Source: CAUZWH01 sp965224275
Lineage (GTDB): Bacteria; Pseudomonadota; Alphaproteobacteria; SHVV01
Assembly: GCA_965224275.1 (NCBI GenBank)
Contig: CBDCYR010000011.1
Location: 1-64,000 of the forward strand
Length of the DNA: 64,000 nucleotides
Reading direction: 5' to 3'
Of this stretch, positions 26,421 through 35,155 are shown piece by piece. The notes under the pieces are model-generated. The model ran no database searches and had not been told where the DNA came from. It saw only the letters and a program-made list of their open reading frames with translations. The position numbers and the translations under genes are program-made. Positions within the stretch are counted from its first letter, which is position 1. Each line of letters begins with the position of its first letter.

Positions 26421-27131
26421 ACAGGCTCAGGCTCGGCCATCGGGACCACGCTGCTCGAGAGTCTGATTTTCGACGAGGCCAGTCCGATTAAGAACATTCT
26501 TATCGTCCCAATCGTCGCTATCGCCTTAGGTGCCTCCCTCGTCTTTGCGCTGGCGGCGGAGCAGGTTGGAACGGAGCGCATCATCAACGACTTTCTCCCT
26601 GGCTCTGTGACCAAAGACCAGGGATTGAGACACTGGCAGAAATTCTACGAGGTTGCGTCTCATCCTCGTTGCTCAAACTGTCATGTCGGGCCGGACAATG
26701 TCCCTATGTGGTCTGGATCAAGCTATGGCGAGACCCGCCCCCATGGAATGAAGATAAATGCCGGAAAAAGCCGCATCGGCGCGGAAACTTTGCTGTGTAC
26801 CGCCTGTCACACAGTTCTGAAAAAGCCAAATCCAGCCGCTAATGCACCCTTGCATTCGCCGCCCAAAGTTACCGGGATCTGGGGGCTCGCGCCGGTTTCT
26901 GCGGTATGGTTTGGAATGTCTTCGAACCATATCTGCAATCAGATCAAAGACCCGCAACGCAACGGCAACCGCTCCATTCGCGACGTCGCGGCCCACCTTG
27001 GTCACGACGCGGTCCTGCGCTGGGCGTGGTCACCCGGTGGGAACCGGGAACCTCCCCCTCGGACTCTTCAGGAAGCAATGGACGACTTGATGAAGTGGGC
27101 CGCCGCCGGGGCCCCGTGTCCGGGCGAATGA
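26421..27131 (+). CDS. Di-heme c-type cytochrome-like protein, start unresolved
   Basis: The frame contains two heme c attachment motifs, HPRCSNCHVGPDN and LLCTACHTVLKK, and possibly distal methionines nearby. Upstream in the same frame is a hydrophobic export segment (ILIVPIVAIALGASLVFALA), so the real protein should start before it. But from the stop at 26418-26420 to the GTG at 26607 there is no ATG, GTG or TTG in frame; an ATG at 26417 is in another frame. The start is probably lost by a frameshift, as in the neighbouring genes; using GTG 26607 leaves a cytochrome without export signal. Such cytochromes take electrons from IorAB/NicAB-type hydroxylases. It follows the broken large subunit on the same strand by 27 bp. 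Confidence 0.7.
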   Translation, partial: TGSGSAIGTTLLESLIFDEASPIKNILIVPIVAIALGASLVFALAAEQVGTERIINDFLPGSVTKDQGLRHWQKFYEVASHPRCSNCHVGPDNVPMWSGSSYGETRPHGMKINAGKSRIGAETLLCTACHTVLKKPNPAANAPLHSPPKVTGIWGLAPVSAVWFGMSSNHICNQIKDPQRNGNRSIRDVAAHLGHDAVLRWAWSPGGNREPPPRTLQEAMDDLMKWAAAGAPCPGE

Positions 27132-27213
27132 GATTTCACCAATTCGTACCGTCGCAAGGATGGTGCGGCGTAGCCTGATACCGAAATTCCTAACCAAAAA
27201 CAGTCATGGTCGT

Positions 27214-27243
27214 AGAAAGAAAAAGGCGGCCCCCGAGACCGCC
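27214..27243 (-). terminator. Intrinsic terminator of the CTERM gene
   Basis: Read on the minus strand: stem GGCGG, nine-base loop, CCGCC, then TTTTTCTTTCT. It lies 69 bp after the stop codon of the VPLP-CTERM protein gene. Confidence 0.75.
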
Positions 27244-27311
27244 CATAATAATGCTGCTGTCTATTTCTACGCCGATTTCGCGTGTCCGCCAGCCGATAGC
27301 GCCGAGGCCAA

Positions 27312-28046
27312 TCAGGCCGGATAGGAGGAGTTAGAGGGCGGCGGGCGGCGCCGCCCGGCCAGGCCGAGAATTGTCAGCACAGTTGCCAGAAGCGGGAGCG
27401 TCGATGGTAACGGTACGGTTGTTAGGTTGGCCTGACCGAACGAAATCTCTTGAAGGACACGGCCGCCAGAGATGTTGGTGTCTTGGTAGACAATGCGCCA
27501 AATCGGGGCATCGCTGATAACCCCTAAAAAGGCGGGTAATGGATTATTTGTGCTGGGACTAAAGTTCGCGAGACTCACCTCGGCCTGATCTAGGAAGAGG
27601 AAGCCGTCCTCGAATGATCCATTTCCGAGGACGGTAATGCCGAGGGCGAATACGTTCGAGCTCAGGGGAAGCGTGATATTCCAATCGTGTTCAGCGTCGC
27701 CCGGTGTTAAGACGCCCAAACCATTTACGGTAAGAATGAGGTCGTGGTCTGTGCCCGAAACTTCCTCGGTTGGATCCACGGCAAACGTAAAATTCGTCGA
27801 CAGGCCGGTATTGCCACTTTCGAAGGTGAGTAGGCCGGTATTGAGCGGGTCATTGAACGCTGGCGGCGCCGACAGCTCATTGGCGAGTGCCAGGTTATCT
27901 GGGTCAATCGCAAAATCCGTCGATGATACCAGCGATGCCTGCCATGTGGCCTTGTCAAAAAACCTCAAGGTTGCGGCAGATGCTGAACTGACCAGCGTCG
28001 CCGCGGCGACAACGATCAACACGAGGCTTGCTTGGAACGTCTTCAC
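27312..28046 (-). CDS. VPLP/PEP-CTERM sorting-signal protein
   Basis: A 244-residue exported protein. It has a Sec signal peptide (MKTFQASLVLIVVAAATL, then VSSASA cleavage site), a beta-rich middle with aromatic and acidic residues, and the C-terminal sorting signal: the short motif TTVPLPST, a hydrophobic helix (LPLLATVLTILGLA) and the basic end GRRRPPPSNS. This tripartite tail is the PEP-CTERM type (VPLP variant), processed by an exosortase and linked to exopolysaccharide or surface biogenesis. No exosortase gene is in this window. The ATG is at 28046; a terminator follows the stop. Confidence 0.88.
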   Translation of the reverse strand: MKTFQASLVLIVVAAATLVSSASAATLRFFDKATWQASLVSSTDFAIDPDNLALANELSAPPAFNDPLNTGLLTFESGNTGLSTNFTFAVDPTEEVSGTDHDLILTVNGLGVLTPGDAEHDWNITLPLSSNVFALGITVLGNGSFEDGFLFLDQAEVSLANFSPSTNNPLPAFLGVISDAPIWRIVYQDTNISGGRVLQEISFGQANLTTVPLPSTLPLLATVLTILGLAGRRRPPPSNSSYPA

Positions 28047-28408
28047 TGCCCGTCCGTCAATCGACCGAGATCGATAGTCGCTAAAGTTGCTAAGTCGACC
28101 AAATTAGTAGGTCACGCCAACCTCGAAATCTATGGCGCAACGGAGGTAATCCCGAAGGAATACGCCAAATGACGTAGGCACCGCACCCATCGGTCGTTCG
28201 TTAACGCTGATGCGCTGGCGTTAACTAGACGCATAGATGACGAGCGAGAGAAGAACACCAAACGCCAAAGTAAGTTGCACGACGCGGAGGCACATCGGTC
28301 ACCTCTCGAAGGCTGCTTCGATGCCTCAGGTTACCGCCTCCTAGCCCCGCCGTCGGCAGCTCAGGCGGGACACCTCTAGGGGTAATAATATGGCTTGGCT
28401 GCGAAAAA
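28047..28408. other. Non-coding stretch between genes
   Basis: No gene is supported here. The left part should hold the promoter of the CTERM gene. Short open frames exist on the minus strand over 28225-28600 but their products look random, and the plus strand holds an isomerase fragment just to the right. Confidence 0.4.
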
Positions 28409-28567
28409 ATGTCGTCTCGGGTTGCAGCGGTAGGAAGGTTGACCTCGAATTCCATCGCCAGATCGCTCGGAATATTCGGCTCGCCGACGATTGCAATCGG
28501 TAACGCACTGTTCTGGGGCAACGATCGGGTCGAGGATGCACTTCGCTGGGCAAAAAACAGCCGCTAG
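28409..28567 (+). pseudogene. 3' fragment of a DsbA-like 2-hydroxychromene-2-carboxylate isomerase gene
   Basis: The frame from ATG 28409 to TAG 28565-28567 gives 52 residues. The second part, RSLGIFGSPTIAIGNALFWG followed by NDRVEDALRWA, is the C-terminal signature of HCCA isomerases/DsbA-family oxidoreductases: the G-V/I-F-G-S-P-T loop and the FWGNDR motif. Full proteins have about 200 residues, so at least 150 are missing on the N-terminal side. I see no promoter or ribosome site. It is a leftover of a lost catabolic gene. Confidence 0.78.
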
Positions 28568-28630
28568 GTGTGGCGAACATCGAACCAAGTTAGCGCGGGT
28601 CACCCGGCCGCCGGACTATCTCCAACTCTG

Positions 28631-30829
28631 CTAGGCGTCCGCCTGGGTTGCATCCCAAGCCGTGCGTAACGCGACCTCGAACGATGGCGTAAACGCGGCG
28701 CCGTTGATCAGGGTGGTCGCCGCCAGGCGTTCACGCATGGTTGCACGATACCTCGCCAATCGCGGCAAGTCGGCAGCGAGCGCGACCGCGGCGTCGGCAA
28801 ACGCCTCCGCCGTCTCGGCAATCAATTCGTCGAGCCCGGCGGTCGCCAGGATGCTCGCGCCAACCCGGCTGACATGGGTTGTCCCTTCCAGCGTCACAAA
28901 GGGCACGCCCTGCCACAGCGCCTGGCAGCTCGTGATACCGCCGGTAAACGGAGTCGGATCAAGCGCGATATCCATCTTGGCGTAGTCACCAAGATGCTCG
29001 TCAAACACCGTCGGCGGCAACAATTCGATGCGCCCTTGATCGACACCGCGCGCAGCGAAGTTGCGATGGATCAGATCTTTGGTTCCGGTATCGCTCAGCG
29101 CACCGGCCTTGAGGACAAGTCTCGCACCCGGCAGACGATTCAAAACCGACGCCCACAGGTCGAACGTGGTCGGCGTTAGTTTCGGCGTGTTGTTAAAAGA
29201 TCCAAACGTGACGAAACCGTTACCGGCGGCCGGCAACGGCGCGACGGCTGGCGCTTCATCCGGCGGCCGATAGCAGTACACGCAGGTGTCGAGCGCAATG
29301 ATCTTTTCGCTATAGAAACGCTCAGCACCGGGGACGTAGGTCCGTTGGTCGTGGATGACCGCGTCCATCGCTGCCAGCCCGGTGGTGGTGATATAGCCGG
29401 CATAACTCACCTGCACCGGTGCCGGCCGGCGTGCGAAAATCGGCAGGCGATTGCTGGCCGTGTGACCGGCCAGGTCGACCAAAATGTCGATGCGGTCGTC
29501 ATAAATGCGCTGCGCCACTTCGTCGTCATTAAGGTTGCCCACGTCGGTCCAGGCGTCCGGCAGGGTCCGCAATCGCGCCGTCATCGAATCTGTCCGGGTG
29601 CCATGGCTATAGCAGTGAACCTCGAAGCGATCGCGATCGCGGTAGGCAAGTATCGGCTCGATCAGGAAACCGACCGGATGCTCACGAAAATCGGGCGACA
29701 CGTAGCCCACCCGCAATCGTCGCTCGGAGTCTCGTGCGCCGAACCCCAGCACCGTCGGCGGCATCGTGCCGTGCTCACGCCCCCATGAAATATGTGCCGC
29801 ACCCACCGCCTCGGCGTTGATCGTATCGCTGTAGTTGAGCGCAAACAGATAGCTTGACCATTGCGACCAGCTGTCAGGATCGAGTTCGAGGGCTCTGCGA
29901 TAGGTTTCGTAAGCTTCGTCGTGACGCATCTGGATGATCAGCGCCGGCGCCAGATTGGCGTGCGCGATGGCCAGGTCCGGCTCGAGCACGATCGCACGAC
30001 GGCAGGAGGCGATTGCCCGGTCGAGCGCAAAGCGCTCCTTCATGGTCCATCCAAGATTGGCATAGGCCATGGCGTAATCCGGGTCGAGGCGGATGGCCTT
30101 CTCCAGGCACTTCTCAGCTTCGGGGTGATTGCCCTGGAGTTGCAGCGCGGCCGCCAAATTCGACCACGCGCCGGCATTCTCGGGCTCGGCCTTCACCGCT
30201 TTCATGAAGCAGTCGGCGGCCCGTGCGAGCCGACCGAGGCCTTGGTAGGCGACTGCCATCGACCCCCATAGGTCTGCGCTCTCGGTACCACCTGCCATTG
30301 CCGCCTCAAATGCGGTAATGGCATCGTTAAGCTGACCTATCGCCTGCAGGCAACGCGCCAGTCCTTCATGCGCCTCCGCATGAGCCGGCCGCTGCTCGAT
30401 AAAGGTGCGATATCTCTCTACCGCCTCCTGCCAGGCACCCTTGCGGCGCAGCGCATGGGCCAGATTAAGATGGGGTTCGACAAAGCTCGGCTCGATCTCG
30501 AGGGCCTGCCGGTAGGCGCTGATTGCTTCGTCCACCCGGTCCTGGCGGCGCATCAAATTTCCCAAATTGAACCACACGCCGGGTTCGCGATCATTGAGTT
30601 GCAGCGCACTGCGGTATTGGGTTTCGGCTTCTTTGAGGTGCCCCATGGTCCCGAGCACCTGGCCCAAGTTGGCGCGTGCAGCGGCATGATCGGGGTTGCT
30701 GCGCAAGACCTGACGGTAAGCATTAGCGGCCTCGTCGAGCCGTCCCGCCCGATGCACGGCAATCGCGGCACTGAACGCGTCGTCGGGCGCTAGCGTTACC
30801 CCGGACCCGTTTACGTCGTCACCAGTCAC
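28631..30829 (-). CDS. TPR protein with O-GlcNAc-transferase-type (GT41) domain
   Basis: A 732-residue protein. Residues 15-360 are about ten tetratricopeptide repeats, each with the pattern seen in AYRQALEIEPSFVEPHLNLA. Residues from about 370 form the GT41 domain of SPINDLY/OGT: LRVGYVSPDFREHPVGFLIE, DILVDLAGHTASNRLPIFA, PVQVSYAGYITTTGL, FVTFGSFNNTPKLTP and the nucleotide-binding IALDPTPFTGGITSCQALW. These enzymes transfer sugars from UDP- or GDP-sugars to protein serine/threonine; in bacteria they often act on flagellin or surface proteins. No acceptor is evident nearby. The ATG is at 30829. Confidence 0.92.
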   Translation of the reverse strand: MTGDDVNGSGVTLAPDDAFSAAIAVHRAGRLDEAANAYRQVLRSNPDHAAARANLGQVLGTMGHLKEAETQYRSALQLNDREPGVWFNLGNLMRRQDRVDEAISAYRQALEIEPSFVEPHLNLAHALRRKGAWQEAVERYRTFIEQRPAHAEAHEGLARCLQAIGQLNDAITAFEAAMAGGTESADLWGSMAVAYQGLGRLARAADCFMKAVKAEPENAGAWSNLAAALQLQGNHPEAEKCLEKAIRLDPDYAMAYANLGWTMKERFALDRAIASCRRAIVLEPDLAIAHANLAPALIIQMRHDEAYETYRRALELDPDSWSQWSSYLFALNYSDTINAEAVGAAHISWGREHGTMPPTVLGFGARDSERRLRVGYVSPDFREHPVGFLIEPILAYRDRDRFEVHCYSHGTRTDSMTARLRTLPDAWTDVGNLNDDEVAQRIYDDRIDILVDLAGHTASNRLPIFARRPAPVQVSYAGYITTTGLAAMDAVIHDQRTYVPGAERFYSEKIIALDTCVYCYRPPDEAPAVAPLPAAGNGFVTFGSFNNTPKLTPTTFDLWASVLNRLPGARLVLKAGALSDTGTKDLIHRNFAARGVDQGRIELLPPTVFDEHLGDYAKMDIALDPTPFTGGITSCQALWQGVPFVTLEGTTHVSRVGASILATAGLDELIAETAEAFADAAVALAADLPRLARYRATMRERLAATTLINGAAFTPSFEVALRTAWDATQADA

Positions 30830-30978
30830 GATCCTCAGCCATCAAACGATCTTCCGCGCGGACCGCGAGACTATAGCGATTAATGCCGGCGGTTGATCGC
30901 CGCTTGTCGGTCCCGTTTGCTGCCACCTTTTTTCTGGCCGTCTTGCCCTCGCTGGCGCGTCTCGCCTATCCTTGCAGC

Positions 30979-31161
30979 ACGACGGTTCCCCGTATCGGGG
31001 TTCAAGGGAACATGGGAGCGATTGGCACGGCGTGTCGTGTTGATTGTGGCCCGGCTGCCCCCGCAACTGTCGGCGGCGAGCAGGCATCCGCGTAATGCCA
31101 CTGGGAAACCGGGAAGGCAGGGTGCCCGCTGAGACCCGTCAGCCAGGAGACCTACCGTCGT
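30979..31161 (+). ncRNA. Cobalamin riboswitch
   Basis: The closing helix P1 is perfect: ACGACGGT at 30979-30986 pairs with ACCGTCGT at 31154-31161. Inside are the conserved segments GGGAACATGGGAG, GGCTGCCCCCGCAACTGT (31051-31070), AATGCCACTGGGAAACCGGG AAGGC, and the B12 box AGCCAGGAGACCTACC (31141-31156). Binding of adenosyl- or methylcobalamin should lower expression of the genes downstream, btuB onward. The gap to btuB (196 nt) includes GC-rich stems, such as the one around CCGGAAGAC and GTTCTTCTGCCGG (31176-31201), that may be the switch part. Confidence 0.95.
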
Positions 31162-31357
31162 AGAGGCGTCGCCCACCGGAAGACGGGGTTCTTCTGCCGG
31201 GACGGATCTCCGTAAGCGGTGACGCAACTGCTGTGCTGTTGCGACGGGATTCGAAAATGGGCGGGCCAACTCCAACTATCGACCTGCGATCTGCGGACCG
31301 CTCCGCTCGGATGTCGTCGCCTCACGCGGCGTTCATCATCACCGAACGGAGGACTCC

Positions 31358-33268
31358 ATGTTTTTTGCAGATCGGCGACGGCTTTCGCTAGGGATCGCGG
31401 CCGCGCTCGCCATCACCCTCACAACCCTCATGCCGCAGCGAGCCAGCGCGCAAGCAGTCGATCAGCCGGCTGAGCTGCCCGAACTCGTGGTCACCGCGAC
31501 CCGCGTCGCGATTTCGCCCGACCGGGTTGGTAGCAGCATCACCGTCATCACCGCCGAAGACCTCGAAGAGAAGCAAACCACCTTCGTCGGCGATGCCCTG
31601 CGCCGCGTCCCAGGCCTGACGGTTGGGCGTACCGGCGGCTTCGGCAGCCTCACCCAGGTGCGCATCCGCGGATCCGAAGGTAACCACACCCTGGTGCTGA
31701 TCGACGGCGTCGAGGTCAACGATATCGGGTTCAACTCGGAGTTCGATTTCGGCAACCTCCTCACTGACAACATCGAGCGCATCGAGATCCTGCGCGGCCC
31801 GCAAAGCACGCTATGGGGCGGCGATGCGATCGGCGGGGTTATCAATATCATCACCAAAAGAGGGCAAGGCGACCCCAGCGTTAGCGCCTTCCTTGAGGGG
31901 GGATCGTTCCAGACCGGTCGCGGCGGCGTCACCGTTTCCGGCTCTGACGGCCCCTGGTCGTATAGCTTTACGGGATCGCGGGTTCAGACCCATGGCATTT
32001 CGGCGGCCAACGAAAACAACGGCAATCGCGAGACCGACGACTACGAAAACGATTCCTTTATCGGCAAGATCGGCGTCAAAGCACTCGATAATTTGTCGAT
32101 CGACACATTTGCCCGCTATCGCGATTCCTCTTTGGAAACCGACCCCCAGACCTTCAACGTCATCACCTTTCTGTCCAACCCACCGGCCGACGGCAACACC
32201 CGTTCCGACGTAATCGAACGCCAGGGCTCGATCAAGGGCACGGCGGATTTTTTTGCGGGCCGCCTCGAGACCGTCTTATCCGCGCAATATGCCGACACCG
32301 ACTCGATTCGGCGAAACCAAACCTTCGGAACATCAACCTTCCTCACCGTCGCCAAGCGGACCAAATTCGAAGCCCAAGGCAACATCTACGTCAACACCGC
32401 CAATACGTTGGTCATCGGCGCTGAAACCGAGGAGGAAGAAATCGTCACCAGCACCCAGACCAAGACCGACGTCGAAATCCACGCGGGCTACCTGCAATAC
32501 CTGCTCACGCCCCTCAGCAACCTCGATCTATCGGCAGGAATTCGTCGTGACGAACACCAGTCCTTTGGCAACGAAGACACCTATCGGCTCACCGCGTCGT
32601 ATCTGTTCGAATCTACCGCAACAAGGGTCAAGGGCTCTTACGGCACCGGTTTCAAAGCGCCGCAACTTGGCGAGCTCTTCGGTTTTTTTGGCAACCCCCT
32701 GCTGCAGCCGGAAACCAACGATGGCTGGGATATCGGCGTGGTTCAGGATTTGTGGGGCGGCCGGGTGCGCGGCGAAGTCACCTACTTCGACAACCAGATC
32801 GAGAATCTGATCATCTTCACCGGCGGCAGCCTGCGCAATTCGGGCGAAAGCGACATCAACGGAGTTGAGACCTCGATCTCGGTTGCGGCAACCAGCGACC
32901 TCGATCTGTCGGTGTCGCACACGTGGACCAATTCGAAGAACACGGCGACCGGGTTGGAACTGGTTCGCCGTCCGCGTCATGTCGTCAGCGTCGACGCTGC
33001 GTGGCGCTTCGCACCGAGATGGAAAGCCACGCTGGCAGCAACCCACACCGGTGAACAAGACGATTTGGACTTTTCCCTGCCAGCCGCGACTCAGCAGGTA
33101 AAGCTCGACGCCTATACAAAGGTTGATACCACGTTGGCCTATCGGATCTCCGACCGCTACGAGATCTATGGTCGGATCGAGAACCTGCTGGATGAAACCT
33201 ACGAAGAAAACGTCGACTACGGCGTTCCTCCGATCGCTGGCTATCTCGGCATACGCGCGCGCTTTTGA
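31358..33268 (+). CDS. btuB: TonB-dependent vitamin B12 receptor
   Basis: A 636-residue outer-membrane beta-barrel receptor. It has a signal peptide (MFFADRRRLSLGIAAALA ending RASAQ), the TonB box LPELVVTATR, a plug domain (VLIDGVEVNDI, EILRGPQSTLWGGDAIGGV) and the C-terminal strand ending in phenylalanine (GYLGIRARF). Control by the cobalamin riboswitch just upstream and the following btuFCD-tonB genes fix its substrate as cobalamin or a related corrinoid. A ribosome site (GGAGGA) precedes the ATG at 31358. Confidence 0.95.
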   Translation: MFFADRRRLSLGIAAALAITLTTLMPQRASAQAVDQPAELPELVVTATRVAISPDRVGSSITVITAEDLEEKQTTFVGDALRRVPGLTVGRTGGFGSLTQVRIRGSEGNHTLVLIDGVEVNDIGFNSEFDFGNLLTDNIERIEILRGPQSTLWGGDAIGGVINIITKRGQGDPSVSAFLEGGSFQTGRGGVTVSGSDGPWSYSFTGSRVQTHGISAANENNGNRETDDYENDSFIGKIGVKALDNLSIDTFARYRDSSLETDPQTFNVITFLSNPPADGNTRSDVIERQGSIKGTADFFAGRLETVLSAQYADTDSIRRNQTFGTSTFLTVAKRTKFEAQGNIYVNTANTLVIGAETEEEEIVTSTQTKTDVEIHAGYLQYLLTPLSNLDLSAGIRRDEHQSFGNEDTYRLTASYLFESTATRVKGSYGTGFKAPQLGELFGFFGNPLLQPETNDGWDIGVVQDLWGGRVRGEVTYFDNQIENLIIFTGGSLRNSGESDINGVETSISVAATSDLDLSVSHTWTNSKNTATGLELVRRPRHVVSVDAAWRFAPRWKATLAATHTGEQDDLDFSLPAATQQVKLDAYTKVDTTLAYRISDRYEIYGRIENLLDETYEENVDYGVPPIAGYLGIRARF

Positions 33269-33274
33269 TTGATT

Positions 33275-34144
33275 ATGCGAAAGCACCAAACCCGGAGCTT
33301 GATGCTGACAATCGCCACGGCGGCTGGTGTCGTCGCGGCGGCTGGTGTCGTCGCGGCGGCTGGTGTCGTCGCGGCGGCCACCGCGGCGGCAAAACCCGAG
33401 CGTATCGCGTCGCTCAATTTGTGTACCGACCAGCTCGCATTAATGCTGGTCGAGCCGAAGCGCATTGTCACGGTTACGTTTCTCGCCCGCGATCGGTCGA
33501 CCTCCTATATGGCCGACCTCGCAGCCGCGATCCCCATCAACCATGGTCGCCTCGAACAGATCCTGCCGCTCAAACCGGATCTGGTCCTGGCTGGCCGTTA
33601 CACCACCCACTTCACCAAAACACTGCTGCGCAAACTCGGTTATCCCCTCTTTGAAGCCGATATTCCCAACACCTTCGACGGCATTCGCAGTCAGGTGCGC
33701 GAGATCGCTGCCTTGCTTGGCGAGACCGCAAAAGGCGAAGCCTTGATCGCCGGGATGGATGTAAAACTGGCGCGAGCCGCCACCCGTAGCGGCACCAAAC
33801 CGATCGCCGCCCTTTATGGGCCACGGGGCTACACGCAGGGTCGCGGGACACTCGAAAATAGCGTCCTCGCCGCTGCCGGTTATCGCAATCTGGCCGCCGA
33901 GATGGGCCTTATCGGCTCGCGCGTACTGTCGCTCGAAGTCCTGCTGCAGCAGGCGCCGCGCTATCTGATTTTTAACGCCCGCGTCGACAAGGCACCCTCG
34001 CTGGCGATGGCGGTGCTCGAACACCCGGCGCTAATCAGCGCCTTCGCGGGTACCGCCGCTATCCGCATTCCCCCCCGGTTCTGGTATTGCCCGGGTCCAA
34101 TGCTCGGCGACGCTGTCGAGTTTCTCGCCGAGGCGCGCCAATGA
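33275..34144 (+). CDS. btuF: Periplasmic cobalamin-binding protein
   Basis: A 289-residue substrate-binding protein of the BtuF/FhuD class (helical backbone). The mature part begins RIASLNLCTDQLALML, followed by INHGRLEQILPLKPDLVLAG, typical of class III binding proteins. The N-terminus is a signal peptide whose hydrophobic core is three copies of GVVAAA encoded by an 18-bp tandem repeat (33322-33375). The ATG at 33275 is preferred to the TTG six bases upstream; it is 4 bp after the btuB stop. It hands cobalamin to BtuCD. Its stop overlaps the btuC start (ATGA). Confidence 0.9.
   Translation: MRKHQTRSLMLTIATAAGVVAAAGVVAAAGVVAAATAAAKPERIASLNLCTDQLALMLVEPKRIVTVTFLARDRSTSYMADLAAAIPINHGRLEQILPLKPDLVLAGRYTTHFTKTLLRKLGYPLFEADIPNTFDGIRSQVREIAALLGETAKGEALIAGMDVKLARAATRSGTKPIAALYGPRGYTQGRGTLENSVLAAAGYRNLAAEMGLIGSRVLSLEVLLQQAPRYLIFNARVDKAPSLAMAVLEHPALISAFAGTAAIRIPPRFWYCPGPMLGDAVEFLAEARQ
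33322..33375 (+). repeat. Three 18-bp tandem repeats in the btuF signal peptide
   Basis: Three exact copies of GGCTGGTGTCGTCGCGGC, in frame, encoding (A/G)-G-V-V-A-A units within the hydrophobic core of the signal peptide. Gain or loss of a unit would change the core length by six residues without breaking the frame. Confidence 0.95.
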
Positions 34145-35148
34145 TCCAGCCGCGCGGCATCAAACAATCCACGCTCACGATCGGCCTGGCCGCCTTGCTG
34201 GTGGCGCTGTTCGTGGTCTCGATCGGCGCCGGTCCGGCAGCCATGCCGTTGCTGACGTCGGTCGGCGAGTTGTGGCGCCAAGATCCCAGTATCGCTGCCC
34301 TTATCCTGGGCGAGATTCGTCTCCCGCGCGCCATCCTCGCAGTGTTGATCGGCGCCAGCCTCGGTTTGTCGGGCGCTGCATTGCAGGGATTGCTCCGCAA
34401 TCCCCTCGCCGACCCCGGCATTATCGGCGTTTCGAACACCGCCGCGCTCGGTGTCGTCCTGGTCCTCTATTTCGGGGTCAGCCAATTCGCTGCGTGGACG
34501 TTGCCTGCTGCCGGAATGATCGGCGCCGGTGTTGCCGTGGTCGGTATTTTCATGCTCGCCGGCCGCGGTAGTTCGGTCCTCACCGTTATCCTCGCCGGGG
34601 TTGCGGTCAACGCCTTTGCCGGCGCCCTCACGACACTCGCCATTAATCTGGCGCCGAGCCCGTTTGCCGTCGTCGAGATCGTCTTCTGGTTACTAGGCTC
34701 GCTCGCCGATCGGAGCTTCGATCATGTTTGGCTGGCGCTGCCGTTCACCCTAGTCGGCTGGGTGCTGTTGTTCACCACGCGCCGCGCGTTGGACGCGATG
34801 ACCCTTGGCGAGGATACCGCGACCAGCCTCGGCTTTAGCCTCGATCGGGTGCGTCTGCGGGTGGTAATCGGCGCCGCCTGTTGCATCGGCGCCGGAGTCG
34901 CGGTCGCCGGCGCCATCGGTTTTGTCGGTCTTGTCATCCCCCATCTCCTGCGCCCCTTCGTTGGTCACGAGCCCGGGCGCTTGTTGTTGCCGAGCGCGCT
35001 TGGCGGCGCCCTTTTGTTATTGGCTGCCGACACCTCGATCCGCCTCACCACGACCGGTGCCGAGCTCAAACTCGGGGTGGTGACAGCTCTCATCGGGGCG
35101 CCGTTTTTCCTTCACCTCATCGTTCGCACGCGTCAATCGGTGACCTGA
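34141..35148 (+). CDS. btuC: Cobalamin ABC transporter permease
   Basis: A 335-residue FecCD-family permease with about ten membrane helices. The family motifs are seen: EIRLPRAILAVLIGASLGLSG early, QGLLRNPLADPGIIGVSN, and GFVGLVIPHLLRPFVGHEPG with RLLLPSALGGALLL near the C-terminus. The start is ATG 34141, overlapping the btuF stop. Two copies should form the inner-membrane pore with BtuD. In other species the same fold carries iron-siderophores, but the riboswitch and neighbours indicate B12. Confidence 0.93.
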   Translation: MIQPRGIKQSTLTIGLAALLVALFVVSIGAGPAAMPLLTSVGELWRQDPSIAALILGEIRLPRAILAVLIGASLGLSGAALQGLLRNPLADPGIIGVSNTAALGVVLVLYFGVSQFAAWTLPAAGMIGAGVAVVGIFMLAGRGSSVLTVILAGVAVNAFAGALTTLAINLAPSPFAVVEIVFWLLGSLADRSFDHVWLALPFTLVGWVLLFTTRRALDAMTLGEDTATSLGFSLDRVRLRVVIGAACCIGAGVAVAGAIGFVGLVIPHLLRPFVGHEPGRLLLPSALGGALLLLAADTSIRLTTTGAELKLGVVTALIGAPFFLHLIVRTRQSVT

Positions 35149-35155
35149 GGATCAC

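Noticed and set aside
28225..28603. Three overlapping minus-strand open frames of 75-98 codons
   Set aside because: Products look random and lie over the plus-strand isomerase fragment.
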